Assembly (NCBI RefSeq): GCF_016858305.2
Contig: NZ_CP074436.1
Location: 4,298,001-4,362,000 of the forward strand
Direction: 5' to 3'
Source: Polaribacter sp. Q13
Lineage (GTDB): Bacteria > Bacteroidota > Bacteroidia > Flavobacteriales > Flavobacteriaceae
Length of the DNA stretch: 64,000 nt
Shown here: positions 15,317-24,163 of the stretch, in pieces
How the letters are laid out: each line of letters starts with the position of its first letter
Position numbering within the stretch: the first letter of the stretch is position 1
Translations under genes and position numbers: made by a program
The notes under the pieces: generated by a model
Database searches by the model: none
Seen by the model: only the letters and a program-made list of their open reading frames with translations
What the model was told of the DNA's origin: nothing

Positions 15317-17383
15317 TCAAACACACTCCAGTATTTTACTTTTGTCAAGTATTTCTTTCCAAACTTTTAAAGCCAAACTTTCTGGTATATCTATATCATC
15401 AAAAGTAATTTTTTCACCTTCTTTTACCTCTTTTATAATAGTAGCATTAGCAATCAGTCCTATAGGAACATGAGACAGATTATTAACAATTTCAACAGCG
15501 GTGCCTCTTACATCAAAACTTCCGATGCCTTTTTGTATTTTATCTCCAACCTTTAAATCGCGTTTTGCAACAGCCGCTACACTAAATTTAGGTTTTTTAC
15601 TATTGTTTAATAATACACCACCGCCTGTTAATACACGTTTAATTGTCTTAATTATTTCAAAATGACAAAGATGGTAGGTACGTTCTAAAACATAGTATGG
15701 CCCATCACCAAGTTTATAATATTTTAAAGAACCTTTTTGATCTTCATCATGTTCTACCATAAGAAAAACTCCTGCCGGTAATTTTGATGAAAGTAAGTAA
15801 TCACTGACAGGGTACCCTAGTTCTTTTGCCTTATCGGCAAGTATAGAGCCTCCTTCAAGCATATTATCATTAGAAAGTTTTACTAATCCTTCTTGTATTA
15901 TTCCTGCACCTAAGCCATTGGCAACTAAAACCTGCTCAATTTCTACCTTTGTACCATCTGTAAATGATGTTACCATTTCAAGACTGAGGTTAGATTTATT
16001 TCCCCAATAGATCATATCTTTAAGTGTAGGTTTTTCATTTAAATAGCCTTTAATATTGGCATAAACCAATGGCTTGAATCCCATTTCAAGAGCCTCTTCA
16101 TGAAGGATAGCTTGAACACCTGGTTGATCTCCCTCTGCTTCAGTCACTAATCCTTTATCAACAAAGTATGATCCTGTTGTTACGTGAAACTCAGAGTTCA
16201 TAGTAACTACGGGTATAGAAGCTTTTAAAATCTTATCGATACTTTCAGTGGCATAAATAGCATCTCCACTACATTCAACAATTAAGTCTGAAGATTCTAT
16301 GAGGTCTTCTAACGAATTTGTAAGAAAGCTATGTTGTGCAAAATCATTACGTTTACGGGCATCTGAACGTGTTAAAATACCAGAAATATCATAGTTTTTA
16401 TTTTCTGCTAATAACTTTGCCAAACCACTTCCAATAAAGCCAGAACCAATAATACCTATTTTATGTTTTTTATTTAAACCAATATTTATAATTTTAAGAT
16501 ACTCTTTAAGAGACTCTCTCCAATAGGGTATTTGTATGTTAAAGTCTTTTTTAATTTTTTCTTTACTTAATACACTGTAATATGGACGTATTGCCGCATT
16601 AGGATATTGTTCTGCACTAATAGGATTGACTTTACATTTAATATTACTAAGTTCAAATATTGCTTTAACAAAATCATATTTAGAACAACTTCCTTCATTA
16701 CTATAATTGTATATCGTTAAAGATTTAGAGGGTTTTATATTTTGATTTAGTATAGTTAAGATGGCTATTGCTAGATCTCTTGCGTAAGTGGGAGTATTAA
16801 ACTGATCACATACAATATCTAAAACTTTTTTGTTTTCCCCAAGCTTTAAAATTGTATTAACAAAGTTATTGCCAAAGCGATTATATAAACCGGAGGTACG
16901 TATAATGATTGAGTTTGCAGGGTTAATGCGTTTAATCTCATTTTCGCCAGCTAGTTTAGATTTGGCATATATATTTTTAGGACCAGTAGTATCTTCTTCA
17001 TTAATAGGTCTAAATTTATTGTCTTCAAAAACAAAATCAGTAGAAAGGTGAATAAGTCTAATCCCTTTTTGCAATGACAATTCTGCCATATTTTTCACTG
17101 CTTCAGTATTGATTAAGTATGCAAGTTCAGGATTTTTTTCGGCATCATCAACAGCGGTATACGCTGCGCAATTGATAATAGTATCAATACTCTTAGATTC
17201 AATGTATTCTCTAAGTTCTTTTAAATTAGTGATATCTAGAGAATTTCTATTTGTAAAGTGGAAATTTGATTTAGTATAGTTACTTTCCTGTTTAGTTACA
17301 ATTTCTTGTAATTCTTGGCCTAACCGCCCATCACTTCCTGTAATAAGAATGTTTTTAATTTTTCCCTCCTTCATTTTTTTCAA
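15317..17383 (-). CDS. Fusion of RmlD-like dehydrorhamnose reductase and SAF-domain NAD(P) oxidoreductase
   Basis: One uninterrupted 688-residue frame. Residues ~8-300 are an extended SDR of the RmlD type: LITGSDGRLGQEL (nucleotide binding), NCAAYTAVDDAEKNPELAY, and Y-A-K-S-K (YxxxK catalytic pair). Residues ~305-688 begin a second Rossmann fold (KIGIIGSGFIGSGLAKLL) and continue as a homoserine-dehydrogenase-like protein with a C-terminal SAF domain (VAAVAKRDLKVGDKIQKG), as in COG4091. RmlD reduces dTDP-4-keto-L-rhamnose; the SAF-type protein has no settled reaction. The fusion implies two redox steps on one sugar. It is monocistronic on the minus strand, flanked by pseudogenes. It could be biosynthetic rather than catabolic. 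Confidence 0.75.
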   Translation of the reverse strand: MKKMKEGKIKNILITGSDGRLGQELQEIVTKQESNYTKSNFHFTNRNSLDITNLKELREYIESKSIDTIINCAAYTAVDDAEKNPELAYLINTEAVKNMAELSLQKGIRLIHLSTDFVFEDNKFRPINEEDTTGPKNIYAKSKLAGENEIKRINPANSIIIRTSGLYNRFGNNFVNTILKLGENKKVLDIVCDQFNTPTYARDLAIAILTILNQNIKPSKSLTIYNYSNEGSCSKYDFVKAIFELSNIKCKVNPISAEQYPNAAIRPYYSVLSKEKIKKDFNIQIPYWRESLKEYLKIINIGLNKKHKIGIIGSGFIGSGLAKLLAENKNYDISGILTRSDARKRNDFAQHSFLTNSLEDLIESSDLIVECSGDAIYATESIDKILKASIPVVTMNSEFHVTTGSYFVDKGLVTEAEGDQPGVQAILHEEALEMGFKPLVYANIKGYLNEKPTLKDMIYWGNKSNLSLEMVTSFTDGTKVEIEQVLVANGLGAGIIQEGLVKLSNDNMLEGGSILADKAKELGYPVSDYLLSSKLPAGVFLMVEHDEDQKGSLKYYKLGDGPYYVLERTYHLCHFEIIKTIKRVLTGGGVLLNNSKKPKFSVAAVAKRDLKVGDKIQKGIGSFDVRGTAVEIVNNLSHVPIGLIANATIIKEVKEGEKITFDDIDIPESLALKVWKEILDKSKILECV

Positions 17384-17849
17384 TTTTAATTTAATAACAT
17401 TTTTCTATTTCACTCACTTTAATAAATCTTACATTAATCGACGAGGGAAACGATTAAAAAAGTATTTAAGAGATGAAGTGTTTTTTGTAAACTTAAAAAT
17501 TTAGCAATATTTTTAAGTACACTTTGTTGATGTTGTGGGTAAAATATTCTAAGTATGTCAGAAGATAAATAAACATTGGGGAAATGATTATAATAGTATT
17601 TATGTTTGTACGAAGTATTTCATCTAAACATAAAAATCAGCAACTTTTTTACTTAAATTGTATTAATTCTACTAGCACATTTTTTCCAAATATAATAAAA
17701 GTTGGTTAATAATCAACTTTTTGTGAAATTAATTCAATTTTAAGAGATTTTATAGCTCTGAAAAATACCTTAAACATGCAGTTTGTAAATTAATTTAACA
17801 AATTAAATAGCATTTATATAATTGGTTAAATCTACCTCTATGATTAAGC
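17384..17849. other. Non-coding stretch upstream of the RmlD fusion
   Basis: 466 bases without a usable reading frame. It contains an 8-bp stem (AAAAGTTG 17697-17704 with CAACTTTT 17714-17721) resembling a weak terminator on the plus strand, and otherwise AT-rich sequence with nothing recognisable. The promoter of the minus-strand fusion gene must lie near its left part but no clear TAnnTTTG box was found. Confidence 0.4.
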
Positions 17850-18545
17850 TCATTTGTTTTTTAGGCGATGTCCTAGAATATGAACACTTCTAAAAGAAAC
17901 CCCTAAAAGACGTACCATTTCTTTACCGTAAAAGTTAGGTTTTATCAACGCACAAACCTTTAAGTTGCCAGAAGTTAAATTGGGTGTTTTTCCCTGTAAA
18001 CGTTTGTGAAAACCTATATTGAAAGAGGGGGAAAGGCTGTTAAAGGAGTTTCATAAACTTATAGAACGATTATTTCCTGCTTTTAAAAGGACTTTTGTTC
18101 CAATATCTAAATTCGTTTTTAAGAAGATCCTTTAAAGTTTATATAATTTTTTTTAATTATTTGAAGTGTACTCATCGTAAGTTCTTTGTTTTTAACGATT
18201 AATAAATCTTGAGATTTTGTGTCGCTTTTTTTTGTTTTAAAGGTGTAGTTCGACTTCTAATCATAAACCCAATAAAGGTAATTGGTAGTAAGGCTATCAC
18301 AAAAAATATTTAAAAACGAAAAAGCTCCGATGTTTTCTCTGATATTTCTAGGTTTTTAGCATTTAATAAGGCTTTACCAACGGTATTAAAAGCATCTCCA
18401 TATTAAAGATTTTTTCTATTGAGTGGACTTATAATAGTTAAACTTTCTAGCTCCTTAACAGTGTTTTTCTGTTTATAGAAGTGTCATCTTCTATTTTAAG
18501 AAGCGAAAAATTAATACTAAAGTTACTTTTAATAATTTGTGAAGT
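17850..18545 (-). pseudogene. Decayed copy of the TPR/LuxR membrane regulator
   Basis: Reading the minus strand at 17870-17990 gives CALIKPNFYGKEMVRLLGV and SVHILGHRLKNK then stop. These match CALIKLNFSGKEMAYLLGI and SVHVARHRLRKKMK in the HTH of the intact regulator (5157-6764). Further upstream, bases 18150-18240 still align with the coiled-coil region of the parent, but with many stops and frame changes; most of the TPR part is missing. Like the intact copy, it lies divergently next to a sulfatase gene (18814), so regulator plus promoter were probably duplicated as a unit. Confidence 0.85.
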
Positions 18546-18728
18546 ACTATTGTTAAGAAATGTAAATTGTTACGCCTGTAAAATAGTTAAAAATAAAAGT
18601 TAAGTTATAAATAAGGAAAATAATAAGTGTTTATGGTTTTTAAAACACTGTTAAACAAGTGTTTATTTTATTTTTTTTAGATACTTTTTTTTATTTAAAA
18701 TTAAGTTAATTATAATGATAAATACTAC

Positions 18729-18746
18729 AATGTTAAGTTTTTGTAA
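18729..18746 (+). promoter_or_regulatory. Second copy of the 18-bp regulator/sulfatase upstream motif
   Basis: AATGTTAAGTTTTTGTAA differs at one base from 6841-6858. It lies 67 bases before the start codon of the sulfatase at 18814 and next to the decayed regulator. It could be a retained operator read by the surviving regulator, or simply leftover sequence from the duplication. Confidence 0.45.
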
Positions 18747-18813
18747 TCCTTTAAACTACTATTATCTCAAAAATGATATTTAAATTGCAGTACTAATTTA
18801 TAATTTTATAATA

Positions 18814-20460
18814 ATGAGAATCTATTTTTTAGCAGCTTTTAGCTTGCTCTTTTTTAGTTGCAATTCTTCACAAAAAGAATTGAATCAGAAAATTAAGAAA
18901 AGACCTAATATCCTATTTATCGGTATTGATGATTTACGTCCAGAATTGGGCTGTTACGGATCCGATATTGCTGTAAGTCCTAATTTAGATAAACTTGCTG
19001 GTGAAGGATTGTTGTTTGAAAATGCGTATTGTCAGCAAGCTATTTGCGGGCCATCAAGAGCTAGTTTGTTAACAGGGATTAGACCAGAAACAAGTGGGGT
19101 TTTTCATAATTACATCAAATTTAGAGACGTAAATCCAGATGTGGTTACCCTGCCGCAACATTTTAAAAATAACGGTTATGAAACGGTGTACATGGGGAAG
19201 ATTTTTCATCATGGAGATTTAGATGATGAGAAATCATGGAGTAGATTACCAGCTTTAGATAGTATGCAAGGCATAAAAAAACCAGTAGGTTTTGCTTTAG
19301 AAAAGAACAATTTAGATCGTGTAAAAACACGAAAAGAAATGAATGCAAAATATGGTGCTGTAGCTAAATTTGGTTTGGCTTCTGGAGTTGCTTATGAATC
19401 TGCAGATGTTTCAGACAATACCTATGTAGATGGCTATAATACAGAATTAGCCATTGCAACCATGAAAGAAATGGCGGCTAAAAATGACAAACCTTTTTTC
19501 TTAGGATTAGGTTTTAATAAACCACATTTAAATTGGGTTTCACCAAAAAAGTATTGGGATTTATACGATAGAGAAAAAATAAAACTAGCTACCCAAACTG
19601 AAGGCCCAGAAAATGGAGCAACAATGGGGTTACATCCTTCTTTTGAATTACGTGTAAGAAGCGGAATTCCGAAGCAAGGACCTATTGATAAAGAATTAGC
19701 AATTACCTTAAAACATGCATATTTAGCATGTGTAAGTTATGTTGATGCTCAGATTGGTAAAATGATTGCGGCTTTAGAAAAAGAAGGCTTAAGAGAAAAT
19801 ACCATAATTATTGTTTGGAGTGATCATGGTTGGCATTTAGGTGATATGGGTATTTGGGGAAAAGCAACGAATTATGAAATAGCAACACGCGTTCCGTTAT
19901 TAATTTGGACACCAGATATGCCAAAAGGAAGTCAAGGAAAAACCACAGATGCTTTGGTAGAATTGGTAGATATGTATCCTACGTTAGCAGAATTAGCAGG
20001 TTTAGAAATTCCAAAACATGTAGAAGGAACAAGTTTTACTCCATTAATAGAAAACCCTAAAAAACCTTGGAAAGATGCTGCGTTTAGTCAGTTTCCTTCA
20101 CCAGCATTAAGAGAATGGGGTGGCTTTCCAATACGACCAGCAATGAGAGAGACTTATTTTGGTCCGTTATTGAAAGAGGTTGAAGGGGAAATTAAAAATC
20201 AACAAAAAGAAAAATGGGACAGAGATTTGTTTGAAAACAACTTAATGGGCTATGCCATGAGAACAGCTCAATACAGATTTATTGTTTGGAAAGATAGAAC
20301 AAACAAAGAGAAGGAGCCTGTTTTTGTAGAGTTGTATGACCATCAAACAGATCCAACGGAAACAAAGAATATCGCTAATGAAAATACAGCTTTAGTTGAA
20401 AAATTAATGATTCAATTTATTAAAGGTTGGCAAGGAAATATTCCAAAGAAATCTATTTAA
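18814..20460 (+). CDS. S1-family sulfatase (iduronate-2-sulfatase-like), lipoprotein
   Basis: A 548-residue sulfatase with a lipoprotein signal (LLFFSC). The signature C-G-P-S-R-A-S-L-L-T-G is at Cys78. The surrounding GIDDLRPELGCYG and TGIRPETSG, and the later SDHGWHLGDMG, are typical of iduronate-2-sulfatase-like S1 enzymes, which attack 2-sulfated uronic or hexose residues. It needs formylglycine maturation. It is anchored to the membrane, unlike the sulfatase at 6916. It is followed by the Tat-exported FAD oxidoreductase gene (168-base gap with a dispersed repeat). The upstream motif shared with 6841-6858 suggests common control with the other sulfatase unit. Confidence 0.92.
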   Translation: MRIYFLAAFSLLFFSCNSSQKELNQKIKKRPNILFIGIDDLRPELGCYGSDIAVSPNLDKLAGEGLLFENAYCQQAICGPSRASLLTGIRPETSGVFHNYIKFRDVNPDVVTLPQHFKNNGYETVYMGKIFHHGDLDDEKSWSRLPALDSMQGIKKPVGFALEKNNLDRVKTRKEMNAKYGAVAKFGLASGVAYESADVSDNTYVDGYNTELAIATMKEMAAKNDKPFFLGLGFNKPHLNWVSPKKYWDLYDREKIKLATQTEGPENGATMGLHPSFELRVRSGIPKQGPIDKELAITLKHAYLACVSYVDAQIGKMIAALEKEGLRENTIIIVWSDHGWHLGDMGIWGKATNYEIATRVPLLIWTPDMPKGSQGKTTDALVELVDMYPTLAELAGLEIPKHVEGTSFTPLIENPKKPWKDAAFSQFPSPALREWGGFPIRPAMRETYFGPLLKEVEGEIKNQQKEKWDRDLFENNLMGYAMRTAQYRFIVWKDRTNKEKEPVFVELYDHQTDPTETKNIANENTALVEKLMIQFIKGWQGNIPKKSI

Positions 20461-20498
20461 TATTTTAGAGGTGATGAAGATTTTCAAAGAAGACTAAA

Positions 20499-20528
20499 AA
20501 TCTGCGCTAATCAGCGAAATCTGCGGGA
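20499..20528. repeat. Short dispersed repeat of the 'CTGCG-aatcagCG' type
   Basis: The intergenic sequence AATCTGCGCTAATCAGCG followed by AAATCTGCGGGA is self-similar (three CTGCG/CAGCG units). It resembles a short interspersed repeat often seen between genes in Flavobacteriia. Only one copy is in this window, so its repetitive nature is from general knowledge. Confidence 0.4.
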
Positions 20529-20628
20529 GATATAATATTTGTATAAAAATTGTCCCTTGGATTTCATTGAATTATGCTGAAAAGCAAAAAATATATTGGT
20601 AAGAAATAATCCATAAAACAACATTAAA

Positions 20629-22551
20629 ATGAAAAGAAGAGATTTTTTCAAAAAAGGAGCAACAGCTGCCATTGCAGTCGGAGCAATACCTATGATTGCA
20701 TCGTCATGTGCAAGTACAAATGATATGGTGTATGATAGAGAAAATGATAAATGGTTTCATTTAGGAACGGGGAAAACAGGAGCGAATTCAAGAAAAAAAA
20801 CAAACGGATATGATGTTGCTGTTATTGGTGGTGGAGCAGCGGGAATCTGTGCTGCAGTTGCTGCTGCAAGAAATGGTTCTAAAACGGTTTTAATTCAAGA
20901 TAGACCTGTTTTAGGAGGAAATGCTTCCAGTGAAATGCGTGTGCATTTAAACGGAGTAAATAATATTAAGGGAAAAGCAGAAAGAGAAACAGGAATTATA
21001 GAAGAAATTTTATTGCACAATCGTTTTGAAAATGAGCAAGAATCTTTTCCTGTTTTCGATCATGTTTTATATGATTTTGTGGTGAGGGAGCCTAACATTA
21101 CATTGATGTTAAATACCCAAGCGGTAGATGCGGTGATGGATGGAAATAAAATAAAATCTGCAATGTGTTGGCAAGCAACAACCGAAACCATGTTTACAAT
21201 TAATGCACCCATTTTTATTGATTGTTCTGGTGATGGATTGTTAGCTGCAACTTCTGGTGCAGAATACAGAACAGGTAGAGAAGGGAAAGCAGAATTTAAT
21301 GAAAAATATGCACCAGATGAGCCAGATGGATGGCAAATGGGCGCAACTTTATTAATGTCTTCTAAAGATATGGGGAAACCTATGAAGTATTCTCCTCCTT
21401 CTTATGCTATTAAATACACGCATGAAGGTGCAAATAAAAGAAGAAAATTTGCTGGATTTAGAGATGGTGTTTGGTGGATAGAAGTTGGGAGTGAAGATGA
21501 TATTATTGCAGAAGCAGAAGTGAATAGACATAAATTAATGGGCTATTTACATGGTGTTTGGGATTATATTAAAAACTCTGGTAAGTTTCCTGAAGCAGAA
21601 AATTTAGCCTTAGATTGGGTAGGTTCTTTACCCGGAAGAAGAGAGTCTCGTCGTTTTGTTGGAGATTATATTCTGTCGGAAAAGGACATGACAGAACACA
21701 AGCATTTTGAAGATGCGATTGGTTTTGGGGGTTGGTCTTTAGATGAGCACAATCCTGGAGGGATAGAGAATATTTCTGAACCACCAAGTTATTTTCATTA
21801 TCATTTTAAAGAAGTCTATCAATTTCCGTTTAGAAGTTTGTATTCTAAAAATGTGTCTAATTTACTATTTGCTGGTAGAAATGTGAGTCAGACGCATATT
21901 GCACTTTCATCGAGTAGAATTATGGCAACATGTGCTTTAGAAGGTCAGGCAGTTGGTACCGCAGCTACTATTTGTAATAAATACAATATAAACCCTAGAG
22001 AAGTCGCTAAGAAACATATAAAGGAATTACAGGAACAATTATTACGTGATGATGTTTTTATTCCGAAGAGAAATGCCAACGACCCAAAAGATTTGGCTAA
22101 AAAGGCAAGTACCATTTTTGGTTCATCTACTTCTTCTGGTGATGCTAAAAATTTAACAAACGGAATTTCGAGAGATATTTACGGAGAAATAAATCATTGG
22201 CAATCGGATGGACTTTCAGCAGAAATTCAAGCAGAATGGGAAGCTCCAGTTACATTATCAGCCATAGAAATTAAATGCGATACCAATGTGAATCGTAATA
22301 TTATGATGCGTAAAGACAGTAAAAATGACGATTTGTATGGGAATTCTGTACCTAAAGAAATGTTGAAAGCAGTAAGTTTTGAAGCAAGAGTGAATGGAAG
22401 TTGGATAGCCTTAGGTGCTATAACAGACAACAGAACACGTTTGATTAAAATGAAGTTTAGCAGCGTAAAAACGACAGCTATTAGAGTAAAAATGACAGAA
22501 ACTTATGGCGCTGAGAATGTAAAACTTTTTGAGTTGCGTTGTTATGCATAA
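20629..22551 (+). CDS. Tat-exported FAD-dependent oxidoreductase with C-terminal discoidin-like domain
   Basis: 640 residues. The N-terminus has a twin-arginine signal (KRRDFFKKGATAA) followed by a possible lipobox (IASSC), so it is exported folded with its cofactor. The FAD Rossmann motif DVAVIGGGAAGICAAVAAA is at about residues 64-82. GGNASSEMR follows, then FIDCSGDGLLAATSGAEYR, as in the FAD_oxidored (PF12831) family. The last ~140 residues look like a beta-sandwich that may bind carbohydrate. It probably oxidises a sugar or glycan fragment in the periplasm, but the substrate is unknown. A decayed fragment of a paralogue is at 14656. The hypothetical gene at 22644 follows after a hairpin. 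Confidence 0.82.
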   Translation: MKRRDFFKKGATAAIAVGAIPMIASSCASTNDMVYDRENDKWFHLGTGKTGANSRKKTNGYDVAVIGGGAAGICAAVAAARNGSKTVLIQDRPVLGGNASSEMRVHLNGVNNIKGKAERETGIIEEILLHNRFENEQESFPVFDHVLYDFVVREPNITLMLNTQAVDAVMDGNKIKSAMCWQATTETMFTINAPIFIDCSGDGLLAATSGAEYRTGREGKAEFNEKYAPDEPDGWQMGATLLMSSKDMGKPMKYSPPSYAIKYTHEGANKRRKFAGFRDGVWWIEVGSEDDIIAEAEVNRHKLMGYLHGVWDYIKNSGKFPEAENLALDWVGSLPGRRESRRFVGDYILSEKDMTEHKHFEDAIGFGGWSLDEHNPGGIENISEPPSYFHYHFKEVYQFPFRSLYSKNVSNLLFAGRNVSQTHIALSSSRIMATCALEGQAVGTAATICNKYNINPREVAKKHIKELQEQLLRDDVFIPKRNANDPKDLAKKASTIFGSSTSSGDAKNLTNGISRDIYGEINHWQSDGLSAEIQAEWEAPVTLSAIEIKCDTNVNRNIMMRKDSKNDDLYGNSVPKEMLKAVSFEARVNGSWIALGAITDNRTRLIKMKFSSVKTTAIRVKMTETYGAENVKLFELRCYA

Positions 22552-22601
22552 TAGACTGATAACTACTTTTGATTTACAGAAAATTACATAAATTAAAGAA
22601 T

Positions 22602-22635
22602 ATGAATCTATATTGATCTCCTAATATAGATTCAT
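22602..22635 (+). promoter_or_regulatory. 13-bp perfect hairpin just before the 22644 start codon
   Basis: ATGAATCTATATT (22602-22614) pairs perfectly with AATATAGATTCAT (22623-22635) around an 8-base loop. There is no T-run, and the start codon of the next gene lies only 8 bases later. It could mask the ribosome entry region or act as an mRNA processing barrier between the FAD oxidoreductase and the downstream gene. Confidence 0.5.
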
Positions 22636-22643
22636 CCACATAA

Positions 22644-23771
22644 ATGATACATTTTATAAAAATATATTTTTGGATACTCGTTCCACTTCTTTTGATAAGT
22701 GGTGTGGATATTCCTGTAGATCCCTATAAAACAATTCAACATAAAATAGAGATAACGCATCCGGGAGAAAAGGAGGCTGTAACTATTATTTTGATTCAAA
22801 ATATAGATGAAAATGGACTTCCTATTTCCTATTATATGGATGTTCAATCTGTAATTTGTTTAGAAAAAGTTTGTAAAATTATTCCTGTTCGTATCTTTTG
22901 GAATGACATTGGCGAATATCAGAAATATGAGTTGGAAGAAGGAGCAACTTTAGAAAAGTATGAAGATGCTGTATTTGAATCTCAAGATTATCTAAAATTA
23001 CAAACAATTTTAGCGAATGTAAACTCTCCTTTTAAAGATGTTTTTATAGATGAAATTTTAACTGTAGTTGATAAACATAGTGATGAGGATACAGATGCTG
23101 TTTCTGGAGCAACAGCTTTAGAGTTAGATGAAAAAGATACAGTTCCTGGTGCGGCTTTAACTTGTTTTACTTTATGGCATTGGGCAAATGGAGATATTGT
23201 GCAGAAAATTAAAGAAATTACAGGAGAATCCGTTTCAGAGCAACAATTAAAAGTTTTTTTGGTTGATGAAAATCAAGCTTATTTTAAGATTGCTTTGCAT
23301 GATTTAGAACGAAGAAAAAATTACACAACGCCTTTTATTAAGGTCATAACCAAAAGAGTTTTAGAAGAAGAAATTTTATTAAAATCGACCTTTGCTTATA
23401 TAGAGAAAGCGCCTGCAAATATTTATTTTTCAGCAACAGAAGAGGTTTTTGTAAAGGGAAAAACGGCACAGAAGTTAGCGGCAATTCGGTCTTTGAAATT
23501 AATAAATTACAAGGTGTCAAGTTCTTATTTAGATCGCTTAAGCAATCAAATCCCGAAGTTAAGTTCTTATCAAGAGGTTTCTTTTTTTCTAGATGTAATA
23601 CAGGCTAAAAATCCCATTTCTAAAAAAGTGGTAGAAAATGTATTACCACTTTTAAAATCAGATTTTATAACGGCAAGAAGAGCGTATTGGTTTTTAAAAA
23701 ATCAGCAATTATCAGCAACTCAAAAGGAGCTTCTACAAAATTTTGAAAAAGAAAACAAATCTTCATTATAA
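22644..23771 (+). CDS. Uncharacterized exported protein with SGAT motif
   Basis: 375 residues; the N-terminal hydrophobic segment (FWILVPLLLISG) is a signal peptide or membrane anchor. The centre carries DTDAVSGATALE, which resembles the D-x-x-S-G-A-T motif where FMN is covalently attached to Thr in FMN_bind proteins, but the rest of that domain is not evident. The last ~140 residues are helical and may form HEAT-like repeats. It lies between the FAD oxidoreductase and the GH42-like gene, so electron transfer from the periplasmic oxidoreductase is an attractive but unproven idea. I do not recognise the family. Confidence 0.6.
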   Translation: MIHFIKIYFWILVPLLLISGVDIPVDPYKTIQHKIEITHPGEKEAVTIILIQNIDENGLPISYYMDVQSVICLEKVCKIIPVRIFWNDIGEYQKYELEEGATLEKYEDAVFESQDYLKLQTILANVNSPFKDVFIDEILTVVDKHSDEDTDAVSGATALELDEKDTVPGAALTCFTLWHWANGDIVQKIKEITGESVSEQQLKVFLVDENQAYFKIALHDLERRKNYTTPFIKVITKRVLEEEILLKSTFAYIEKAPANIYFSATEEVFVKGKTAQKLAAIRSLKLINYKVSSSYLDRLSNQIPKLSSYQEVSFFLDVIQAKNPISKKVVENVLPLLKSDFITARRAYWFLKNQQLSATQKELLQNFEKENKSSL

Positions 23772-24163
23772 TATCATTTTTGCTTTTAAATTGTATCACT
23801 CAAACTTCTTAAGTATGGTAATTTTGAGGGGGTAAAAGGTACTATTTAGCAATTTTTCGTATCAATATTATGATAAATTGCCGATATGTATTAATTGATG
23901 TATCAAAAATTGCAATTACACCAAATATTAATGCTTTAGTAAGGAAGGTATTTGTTGTTTAATAGTGCATCTTGTTTATAGGTGATTTAGAGTCCTTCTA
24001 GGTTAGATTTAATAAAAGAAACAAGATTAGAAACTAAAAAATATTTTTAAAAATAATCTTGAAATTGTAAAACTATTACTAGAACAATTTAATCAGTTTT
24101 GGTAAAGAAATAGTATTAAACATTAAAAAATAAAAGACTTCATTTATTAAATAAAAATAGATT
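23772..24163. other. 392-base intergenic region
   Basis: No credible gene. It contains an imperfect inverted repeat, GCAATTTTT (23849-23857) with AAAAATTGC (23905-23913), flanked by TATCAA-type half sites. The short frame reading RYVLIDVSKIAITPNINALV then stop has no start context and may be debris. The promoter of the GH42-like gene should be in the right part; no clear -7 box was found. Confidence 0.4.

Noticed and set aside
15198..15473. A 91-codon plus-strand frame
   Set aside because: Its right half is antisense to the conserved end of the RmlD fusion gene, and the left half has no homologue I recognise.
23881..23962. A short frame reading RYVLIDVSKIAITPNINALV
   Set aside because: It resembles the start of some transposases (IDVSK) but is too short, has no start codon and no further match.
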